Assembly (NCBI GenBank): GCA_019119595.1
Contig: DWWS01000065.1
Location: forward strand, 1 to 64,000
Reading direction: 5' to 3'
DNA: 64,000 nucleotides
From: Candidatus Eisenbergiella merdavium
GTDB lineage: Bacteria; Bacillota; Clostridia; Lachnospirales; Lachnospiraceae
The position numbers and the translations under genes were made by a program. The notes beneath the pieces are model-generated. The model was not told the origin of the DNA and ran no database searches. It saw only the letters and a list, made by a program, of their open reading frames with translations. How positions within the stretch are numbered: position 1 is the first letter of the stretch; each line of letters starts with the position of its first letter. Below are positions 22,343 through 31,884 of the stretch, piece after piece.

Positions 22343-23320
22343 TTACAGGCTTCGGGCGGCCTCCGCCACCCAGAAAAGCCGCTGTCTGTCTATTTTTGCG
22401 TCCACGGTACAGTCTCCGCCAAGCATCAGTCCCAGCTTACCATAATTCAGGATGAGCTTTCTCGTATAGTCCTGCAGCTCCTCCTTCGTGCCCGTATACA
22501 GGATCCCCTGCTGCGTGTGCGCGTCCCAGTGCGTCTCGAAGCCGCCCAGCACCGTTTTCCCGCCGAAGAAAAAGCGTCCCTCCTCCAGGCTCATGCCCTC
22601 CACGAACACGGCCCAGTTCATCACCTTCGCCGGATAGTCCTTCCACAGCTCCAGACGGTTTCTTGCCCCCGCCCAGCCGCACATGTGCAGGATGTTGTTT
22701 TCCGAAAACCGGTTGGCATGCTCCAGCACGTACAGATCGGAGGGCCTTACGATTCTCCGGTACTCCTCCGGGAGGAAACGGTCATATTCCCCGCTCTGCA
22801 CACAGTAATAAATCCCGTCACAGCCCGCCTCCGTGATGAGAAGCTCCGCCAGCAGCGCGTTGGTCTGCGCGATGGCATCCAGCGCCCGCATGACGGCGTT
22901 CGGATCCCTTTTGATATGCTCCATGATCATGGCGTCCGGCTGCCGCTGCCCCTCTATCCCAAAGCGCAGCGAGGAAAACGGCGCGAATACATTATAAAAA
23001 ACACAGCGTTCCCTGCCAATCTCCCTCACGATGGCCGCAGCGCGCTCCACCTGCTCCCGGATAAAGGGATGGTCCGCCGGAAGCGGCCGCACCTGATTCC
23101 AGTCCTCCGCTTCCCGGATCGGGGGAAGCGGCCAGGCAAAATAGCTGTCGCACATCACCTTCAAAAAGTCCAGATCCGTTTCCCGGTAGTAGTCCAGATG
23201 CGCACGCACGCAGGCGTCTCCCATCGCTTCCTCCCCGCCGAAGTGGAACCAGAAGCCTACCGGCACATGATCCACCTCTTTTTTGTTCATCGCATTCAGT
23301 ACCCTTGTTCTTTTGTCCAT
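22343..23320 (-). CDS. Uroporphyrinogen decarboxylase-family protein, 325 aa
   Basis: Reads as the URO-D TIM-barrel family: VDHVPVGFWFHFGGEE near the N-terminus, then AGCDGIYYCVQSGE, LHMCGWAG and MNWAVFVEGMSLEE, ending with GGDCTVDAKIDRQR. In Lachnospiraceae such proteins are usually not haem enzymes but methyltransferase-like proteins of corrinoid systems or of unknown role. No haem genes are near. GGAGG lies 5 nt before the ATG at 23320; the longer frame overlaps the upstream gene. It is last in the trmO/AviRa-like leftward run. Confidence 0.8.
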   Translation of the reverse strand: MDKRTRVLNAMNKKEVDHVPVGFWFHFGGEEAMGDACVRAHLDYYRETDLDFLKVMCDSYFAWPLPPIREAEDWNQVRPLPADHPFIREQVERAAAIVREIGRERCVFYNVFAPFSSLRFGIEGQRQPDAMIMEHIKRDPNAVMRALDAIAQTNALLAELLITEAGCDGIYYCVQSGEYDRFLPEEYRRIVRPSDLYVLEHANRFSENNILHMCGWAGARNRLELWKDYPAKVMNWAVFVEGMSLEEGRFFFGGKTVLGGFETHWDAHTQQGILYTGTKEELQDYTRKLILNYGKLGLMLGGDCTVDAKIDRQRLFWVAEAARSL

Positions 23321-23379
23321 CATAACCTCCATCTTCATCTGCCGCCGCAGGGCGGCGTTTCTTTTTTTGTTTGCCCGGC

Positions 23380-24117
23380 TCATGCCGTCTTTCGGAAAAT
23401 ATAAAATCTTCGTTTCCCCACATTTCCCTTTTCCAGGATCACAAGCCCGTCCATCTGCAGCTTCTGCCCCTTGTCCATTACGATCACATACAGCGTTCTC
23501 TCTCCAAGGCATTCCGTCAGATTCCGGATCAGTCTGCCAAGGCCATCCGCATCCCTGCCGATCTGCGCCGTCCCCGCATCTTCTCCCTGCCCTTCCCAGA
23601 CCGTCAATTCTCCATAGGGAACATCCGTAATCAGGATGTCTATCTTCTCTCCTGGATCAAGCGGCCTTCCCGCGTCCGCCTGAAACACAGTGCAGGGGAT
23701 TTCCCGTTCCAGAAGAGCAGCCAGACGGCCGGCGCTTTCCACAGCCTGCGCATGGGAGGGCTTTCTATAGAGAGAAAAGAGCTGACTGAGTTCTTCCGTC
23801 CTCCGCTTCATTCCCTCCCGGCTGAGCAGAGAAAGATTCTTCCTCGCCGTTTCCAGCACATCTTCCCCAATGTCACTGGCATAGATATGCGAAATTGTCG
23901 CCTGGTTGAGAAGTCCCAGCACCGTCAGAAGGTATCCGCCTCCACAACAGCAGTCATACAGACGGATCTCTTCTTTTTTCTCATAATAATAAAGCGCTCT
24001 GCGGTACAGCTCACACCCAAGCCTGACCGGGAAATTCGGCGCTCCATGAACACCGCGGAGCACCCGTCCGCTGGAAAAGTCTTCCCAGCTGCGATCCTCA
24101 CAGTATCGATATTCCAT
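23380..24117 (-). CDS. AviRa-like 23S rRNA methyltransferase, 245 aa
   Basis: Matches AviRa, the avilamycin-resistance enzyme that methylates 23S rRNA guanine (G2535 in E. coli numbering), at several points as I recall that family: RVLRGVHGAPNFPVRLGCEL, then DCCCGGGYLLTVLGLLN (SAM site), KNLSLLSREG, and DVPYGELTVWEGQ (catalytic motif IV). AAAGGAGAG lies just before the ATG at 24117. It follows trmO by 14 nt. It may confer orthosomycin tolerance or be a housekeeping rRNA methylase; both are inference. Confidence 0.85.
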   Translation of the reverse strand: MEYRYCEDRSWEDFSSGRVLRGVHGAPNFPVRLGCELYRRALYYYEKKEEIRLYDCCCGGGYLLTVLGLLNQATISHIYASDIGEDVLETARKNLSLLSREGMKRRTEELSQLFSLYRKPSHAQAVESAGRLAALLEREIPCTVFQADAGRPLDPGEKIDILITDVPYGELTVWEGQGEDAGTAQIGRDADGLGRLIRNLTECLGERTLYVIVMDKGQKLQMDGLVILEKGNVGKRRFYIFRKTA

Positions 24118-24131
24118 ATCTCTCCTTTCCG

Positions 24132-24818
24132 TCATCCTGCCCCGCCCTGACATTCCTCCAGCCCGCAGACCGTCAGCACGCCGTCTCTCACCCGGAATTT
24201 GATGTCAAAGCCCGCAAATGCCACGCCGTAGATCCGCTCCGGATCGCTGCTGTAGCCAGGTCTTGGATCCTGGGCGAGAACCGCTGTGGCAGCCTCCCGC
24301 TTTTCTTCCGGATAGCGTTCCAGAAGCTGTGCCGGAAATTCCACCTGGAGCGCATGCTTTTTCGTCTCCGCCGTATAGCCCTGCGAGGCCTCCGGATGGC
24401 AGTCCGCCACGGGAATGTAGGGCTTGATGTCCAGAATAGGCGTATTGTCCATCAGATCCGCGCCAAGCACGGTCAGGACCGGTCCCTCCTTTTCCGTCAG
24501 CTCCACGCTTTTCAGCCGCACGCAGGACAGCCCGATGCCGTTGGGGCGAAAAGGAGAACGGGTAGCGAACACGCCCAGCCTTGTATTCCCTCCCAGACGC
24601 GGCGGTCTCACCGTAAAGGACCAGCCCGCCTTTTCGTTCTCCGAAAACTGCCACAGGATCCAGATGTGGCTGAACTGCTCAAGCCCCCGAACCCCGTCCG
24701 GATTCCGGAATTTGGGTTCAAAAATGATCCTCCCCTCCAGGCCCTCCACCAGGCCGCTCTGACGCGGAATCCCGAATTTTTCCGGAAAATCCGTGCGGAT
24801 ATGCGCGATCGCTTCCAT
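24132..24818 (-). CDS. trmO: tRNA (N6-threonylcarbamoyladenosine37-N6)-methyltransferase TrmO
   Basis: Adds a methyl group to t6A37 in tRNA. The TsaA/TrmO fold is shown by LEQFSHIWILWQF, RLGVFATRSPFRPNGIGLSC (the conserved RSPxRPNxIG core) and MDNTPILDIKPYIP. At 228 aa it has both the beta-barrel domain and the C-terminal domain (YGVAFAGFDIKFRVRDGVL). It is the first of a leftward three-gene run with the AviRa-like and UroD-like genes. Confidence 0.93.
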   Translation of the reverse strand: MEAIAHIRTDFPEKFGIPRQSGLVEGLEGRIIFEPKFRNPDGVRGLEQFSHIWILWQFSENEKAGWSFTVRPPRLGGNTRLGVFATRSPFRPNGIGLSCVRLKSVELTEKEGPVLTVLGADLMDNTPILDIKPYIPVADCHPEASQGYTAETKKHALQVEFPAQLLERYPEEKREAATAVLAQDPRPGYSSDPERIYGVAFAGFDIKFRVRDGVLTVCGLEECQGGAG

Positions 24819-24919
24819 CGTATGCTTCCTCTCCTTTTTGCCCTTGTTTCTCCATGCTTATTTTTTCGGAATTTATTCCGTTGACCGCATCGTTTTTTGT
24901 GCCACAGACCGTGGCACAA

Positions 24920-25996
24920 TTACTCCAGCTCTTTTTCAATCTCCTCAATAGACGGCAGACTGCTCCGCAATTCCTCCGGTAACGATCTGGCGATCTGATT
25001 TTTCCACTCCGCCACCCCGATCGGGTTCTGGTATCCGGCCAAAGAGTACTCTACTACGGTTTCATTTTTTCCTTTGACCAATAACAGACCAATTGTCGGC
25101 TTATCATCCGGATGCCGCAAAACAGCATTAACTACATTCTGATACATATTTAACTGACTGATAAATCCCGGTTCAAAATCACAGGCTTTCAGTTCAATTA
25201 CTACATAGCACCGCAGCTTCAAATGATAAAACAGAAGATCAATAAAAAAATCGTCACCACCCACTTCAAGGTGTACCTGTCTGCCCACAAAGGCAAATCC
25301 CTGCCCTAATTCCAGCAAAAAACTTTGAATATGTTCTGTCAGTTGTCGTTCTATTTCCACTTCTCTACGAGGCATATCAGTGCCAAGGAAATCAAACAGA
25401 TAGGGATCTTTGAACACCTGATTTACCATATCAGAATCAGTCGGAGGAAATGCCGCCGGAAAATTATTCACACTTTTGCCGGATCGATCTATAAGACCGC
25501 TCTGAATCTGCAGTTCCAAAACATTGCTGCTCCAGCCGTTTTCTATCGTTTTATACGCATACCACTTACGGCTTTCTTCCGAATCCAGTTTATCCAACAA
25601 CATTCGATTTGTTCGCCATGGAATTTGTGCTACAACCTGTTGCACAAATTCAAAATCAGGCCAGCTCTCTGCAAACTTACGCATATATTTAATATTTCTC
25701 GGAGAAAATCCAGACATATCGGGAAATGCAGCCCTCAAGTCCTTTGACATGCGATCAATCACTTTCGCACCCCAGCCTTCTTCCTTCTGCTTGTTCAAGA
25801 TGGCTTTACCAATACTCCAATAAAGACAGATCATGCTGGAATTTGCATTCAACACAACAGAAATTCTCTGTTTTTCAATTTTTGCTTTCACTTCATCTAT
25901 GAATTTCAAATAAGTATCACTCATCTCAGAAAGATTTGGAGCGATGGGAAATATCACCCCATCTTTATTTTTTCCCATCTGTTTTCGATCATTCAT
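24920..25996 (-). CDS. YhcG/DUF1016-family PD-(D/E)XK nuclease-like protein, 358 aa
   Basis: N-terminal DUF1016 region (about 30-190: ICLYWSIGKAILNKQKEEGW, GFSPRNIKYMRKFAESW, WRTNRMLL) and a C-terminal PD-(D/E)XK nuclease fold (FFIDLLFYHLKLRCYVVIELK, with Asp and E-x-K). Homologues occur near restriction and retrotransposition genes and may process branched DNA; the role is not settled. GGGAG precedes the ATG at 25996. Just after its stop lies a perfect GTGCCAC/GTGGCAC hairpin (24899-24917). Confidence 0.9.
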   Translation of the reverse strand: MNDRKQMGKNKDGVIFPIAPNLSEMSDTYLKFIDEVKAKIEKQRISVVLNANSSMICLYWSIGKAILNKQKEEGWGAKVIDRMSKDLRAAFPDMSGFSPRNIKYMRKFAESWPDFEFVQQVVAQIPWRTNRMLLDKLDSEESRKWYAYKTIENGWSSNVLELQIQSGLIDRSGKSVNNFPAAFPPTDSDMVNQVFKDPYLFDFLGTDMPRREVEIERQLTEHIQSFLLELGQGFAFVGRQVHLEVGGDDFFIDLLFYHLKLRCYVVIELKACDFEPGFISQLNMYQNVVNAVLRHPDDKPTIGLLLVKGKNETVVEYSLAGYQNPIGVAEWKNQIARSLPEELRSSLPSIEEIEKELE

Positions 25997-26327
25997 TTTT
26001 ACTCCCATCTGTGCGTCTTAGCGCACGTATCAGTCTGGAAGGATGAAAGCGCTCTTCTCTCACCCTTCTCCTCTATTTTTATGTTCATTATACGACATAT
26101 AGATAAAAAAACGAAGTAATAGATCAATCATTTGCCGGGCACGTTTCAAATTCAGCCGCAGACTTCCGTCCCGTCCCAAATTTTATACTTTTTTTCTAAT
26201 TCCCTGATTTATAACCTGTCCGTAATCTGTTATAATAATTTATAAGCGGCTTTTTTGCCGCCTGTTTTTACATGAAAAACCAGCCTGAGGCTGGAGCAAA
26301 CAGAAGAAAGGAACGAGGTGTAACTGT
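25997..26327. promoter_or_regulatory. Divergent intergenic region; promoter and hairpin leader of the P-type ATPase
   Basis: No gene is seen here. A TATAAT at 26231-26236 with a weak TTTATA 17 nt upstream is a likely rightward promoter. The leader has GCGGC/GCCGC with a T6 loop (26246-26261) followed by CTGTTTTT, then CCAGCC/GGCTGG (about 26280-26294) before the GAGGTG binding site. The first hairpin could attenuate transcription. Leftward, TATAAT-like sequence near 26090 may serve the YhcG gene. Confidence 0.45.
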
Positions 26328-28976
<2,649 letters not shown>

Positions 28977-29033
28977 GGACGCCGCGCCTGTGGGCCGCTC
29001 CGGCTTTTAAGCAATTTATGACGAGTGCATAAG

Positions 29034-29078
29034 ACAGGCGGGAGGTTCTTCCCTGAGGGGAAGCCTCCCGCCTGTTTT
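29034..29078. terminator. Strong terminator after the P-type ATPase (also usable leftward)
   Basis: ACAGGCGGGAGG (29034-29045) pairs with CCTCCCGCCTGT (29064-29075), with further pairing in the loop, followed by TTTTGT. It separates the ATPase from the convergent CPBP protease gene and may serve both. Confidence 0.85.
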
Positions 29079-29122
29079 GTCTGTTGCGGGCCTGCCGTTT
29101 ACTGACAGAAATATTGTATTGT

Positions 29123-29980
29123 TCATCCCTGCTCTGCGCGGACTTTTTTATTCAGAAAGAAAAGACAGATCAGGGCGGTAAGGATATATCCCGCCCCTCC
29201 GAGGATCCCCGTAAGATCAGGGCCGATAAACGGATCCGCGGGCCTTGCCATAAACAGATCGGACGGCTTCCAGAGATCGATCCCGTTGAAAGCCGCATGA
29301 AACAGGACTGCAGGCCAGATGGATTTTGTTTTGAAAAACAGGAATGCCTGAATGCTTCCGATCACCAGGCACAGGACGATCATGGCGGCGACTCCCAGGA
29401 CCGGATGCTCTATTCCATAATTGTAGCCGGCCGCAATAAAGGGCGCGTGCCATATTCCCCACACGGTGCCTGTCAGCAAAGCGGCTGAAGCGGGGGAATA
29501 CCTGGCCGCCAGCTTTGGAAGCAGATAACCTCTCCAGGCAAACTCCTCTCCGAGGCACTGCAGGATTCCCATGACAGGATTAAACAGGACGGCAAGGGGA
29601 ATGACCTGAAGCAGGGCAGAAAGATACTCCTCCTTTGTAGAGACGCCTAAAAGCACTGCGTAATTGGAATCCAGGAACGCGACATCCCCGGGGAAAACAC
29701 AAAAATACAGGGCCGCTCCCGCATAGGCGATCGCCGGCGTCGCCAGCCATGCGCCAATGTACCAGCGAACATTGTGACAGAAATGAGGAAGCAGATAGAG
29801 ATTTTTTGTTCCTTCATGGGTGATGAGCCTCGTCAGGATAACGCTGGTCGCGGGCGTGAACATGCACACCGTCAGAACGGCGCTGCTTCTGCTCCGGAAA
29901 TAGCATACGCTCAGAACGGCGACGAAAGCGGCGGCCAGACCGCCGAAGATGAGCAGCCGTTTCTTTTCTATCGCTTCCAT
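29123..29980 (-). CDS. CPBP-family intramembrane protease, 285 aa
   Basis: About seven hydrophobic helices with the CPBP (CAAX protease/bacteriocin-processing) motifs: CLGEEFAWRGYLLPKL (catalytic EE and R), GIWHAPFIAAGY (His) and VLFHAAFNGID (His). Members cleave membrane peptides or prenylated proteins, or give bacteriocin self-immunity. GGGAGG lies 8 nt before the ATG at 29980; the longer frame has no good site. Single leftward gene. Confidence 0.88.
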   Translation of the reverse strand: MEAIEKKRLLIFGGLAAAFVAVLSVCYFRSRSSAVLTVCMFTPATSVILTRLITHEGTKNLYLLPHFCHNVRWYIGAWLATPAIAYAGAALYFCVFPGDVAFLDSNYAVLLGVSTKEEYLSALLQVIPLAVLFNPVMGILQCLGEEFAWRGYLLPKLAARYSPASAALLTGTVWGIWHAPFIAAGYNYGIEHPVLGVAAMIVLCLVIGSIQAFLFFKTKSIWPAVLFHAAFNGIDLWKPSDLFMARPADPFIGPDLTGILGGAGYILTALICLFFLNKKVRAEQG

Positions 29981-30055
29981 TTTATTTTCCTCCCTGTCCG
30001 AAATTTTATGTTCTGAGGAATAGAATACTCTCCCGGCGTTAAAAAGACAAGCCCC

Positions 30056-30084
30056 TTTAAACCTTCCCGGCAATCTGTTATAAT
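30056..30084 (+). promoter_or_regulatory. Promoter of the AAA/PD-(D/E)XK gene
   Basis: TTTAAA (30056-30061), 17-nt spacer, TATAAT (30079-30084), about 55 nt before the start at 30145. The -10 is perfect and the -35 weak. Confidence 0.5.
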
Positions 30085-30144
30085 TTTTTCACGACCAATG
30101 ATCCCGTCTCTCCGGGGTGCAGATATAGAAAAAAGGAGAACGCT

Positions 30145-31833
30145 ATGGCATATCAATCCTTTCCGATCGGCATCGACGATTTTGAAAAACTGATTTCCAA
30201 CGGCTGCTATTATGTGGATAAAACCCTGCTCATCAGGGAGCTTCTGGAAAAGCGGGGGGAGGTAAACCTGTTCGTCCGGCCCCGGCGCTTTGGCAAAACG
30301 CTGAATCTGAGTATGCTCCGGTATTTTTTTGAGGATACGGGCTCAGAAGCAAAAAACGCATGTCGCAGACAGCTCTTTACCGGCCTTCAGATCATGAACG
30401 CCGGAGGCTCTTTTCTTTCCCACATGAATGCCTACCCGGTGATACAGCTTTCCCTGAAATCCGCAAGGCAGCCGGAATGGGAGCTCTCCTACGGCGCCTT
30501 AAAGGCCGCTCTTGAGGATGAATTTCAAAGGCACCTCGATATTCTCCCCGGCATTTCGGTGGAAGCTGACCGGGACCGCTTCCGGCGTCTTGTGGAACGC
30601 TGCGGCACGGATCAAGATTATTACTCCGCCCTGTTTTTCCTTTCCCGGATGCTTCAGAACCATTATGGGAAGCCTGCGATCATCCTGATCGACGAATATG
30701 ATGTTCCTCTGGAAAACGCCTATTTCGGCGGTTTTTATCAGAAAATGGCAGACTTTATCCGTTCTCTGTTCGAATCCGCCCTGAAATCGAACCCCGCTCT
30801 GCATTTTGCGGTCATCACGGGCTGTCTGCGTATTACAAAGGAATCCATTTTTACAGGTCTAAACAACCTGAAGGTGAATTCCATTCTCAGCGAAAATTAT
30901 GGGGAGTACTTCGGTTTTACCCCTTCCGAGGTGGATCGACTCGCGGAGGATTATGACCGAATCGCGGCGCTGCCGGTCATCCGTGACTGGTATGACGGCT
31001 ACCTGTTTGGAAACAGGGAGGTCTATAATCCCTGGAGCGTCCTGAACTACATGGACGCCCTGTCCTCCAATCCGCAGGCGCTTCCCGCCCCCTACTGGTC
31101 CAATACCAGCAGCAACCAGATCGTCCGGGAGCTGATCGAGCAGGCCGACCTGAACGTCCGGGAGGAAATCGAGCTGCTGATCACCGGTTCCACGATTGAA
31201 AAGCCGGTGCATGAAGAGATCACCTATGAGGATATTCATGACAGTCAGGATAATCTGTGGAATTTTCTGCTTTTTACCGGCTACCTGAAGCAGGTTTCCC
31301 GCCGCCTTGACTGGGATACGCAGTACTGCCGCCTTGCTATCCCCAACAGGGAGGTTCTTCATATTTTCAGAAGCACCGTGACCGGCTGGTTTTCCTCTCA
31401 TCTGAAAAAACAGGATCTCAGCCCTCTCTTTCACGCGTTGGAAACGTCGGACACCCGTCGGATATCCGCCGAGCTCTCCCGGTTGCTCCAGGAGTCCATC
31501 AGCTTCTATGATTACGCGGAAAATTATTACCACGGTTTTCTGGCGGGCGTTCTGCAGAATATGCCCGGCTACCGCATTCTGTCCAACAGAGAGGCAGGTG
31601 AGGGCAGACCGGATCTGATCCTGAAAACGCCGGGGCTGAAGGGCCGGGCCATTCTCATTGAAATAAAAATTGCCGGAAGCTACCGCGAGATGGACGCCCG
31701 CTGTGATGCGGCATTGCTTCAGATTCAGAAGCAGCGCTATGCGGACACTCTGCACAGGGAAGGCTATGAGGAGGTTTTGTCCTATGGGATATGCTTTTAT
31801 CGAAAGGACTGCGAGGTAAAAATGCTCTCCTGA
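30145..31833 (+). CDS. AAA-ATPase-like / PD-(D/E)XK nuclease-domain protein, 562 aa
   Basis: N-terminal AAA-ATPase-like domain (PF09820 type): FPIGIDDFEKLISNGCYYVD, then RPRRFGKTLNLSML as a modified Walker A and IILIDEYDVPLE as Walker B. The C-terminal nuclease-like domain has GRPDLIL...AILIEIK (about 500-520), a D...E-x-K core. The family is abundant in gut Firmicutes and Bacteroidetes; its function is unknown, with defence or mobile-element origin suspected. AAAGGAG precedes the start. A UvrA-like gene follows 51 nt on. Confidence 0.9.
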   Translation: MAYQSFPIGIDDFEKLISNGCYYVDKTLLIRELLEKRGEVNLFVRPRRFGKTLNLSMLRYFFEDTGSEAKNACRRQLFTGLQIMNAGGSFLSHMNAYPVIQLSLKSARQPEWELSYGALKAALEDEFQRHLDILPGISVEADRDRFRRLVERCGTDQDYYSALFFLSRMLQNHYGKPAIILIDEYDVPLENAYFGGFYQKMADFIRSLFESALKSNPALHFAVITGCLRITKESIFTGLNNLKVNSILSENYGEYFGFTPSEVDRLAEDYDRIAALPVIRDWYDGYLFGNREVYNPWSVLNYMDALSSNPQALPAPYWSNTSSNQIVRELIEQADLNVREEIELLITGSTIEKPVHEEITYEDIHDSQDNLWNFLLFTGYLKQVSRRLDWDTQYCRLAIPNREVLHIFRSTVTGWFSSHLKKQDLSPLFHALETSDTRRISAELSRLLQESISFYDYAENYYHGFLAGVLQNMPGYRILSNREAGEGRPDLILKTPGLKGRAILIEIKIAGSYREMDARCDAALLQIQKQRYADTLHREGYEEVLSYGICFYRKDCEVKMLS

Positions 31834-31884
31834 GCCTTTCCCGGAAGTCCGCCGCAAGCCGGCTGCCGAAAGGAGAATCTTATC

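Noticed and set aside
22343-23320. Haem-pathway uroporphyrinogen decarboxylase HemE
   Set aside because: No other haem genes are near and the sequence reads like the divergent URO-D-like proteins common in Lachnospiraceae, so no hemE symbol was given.
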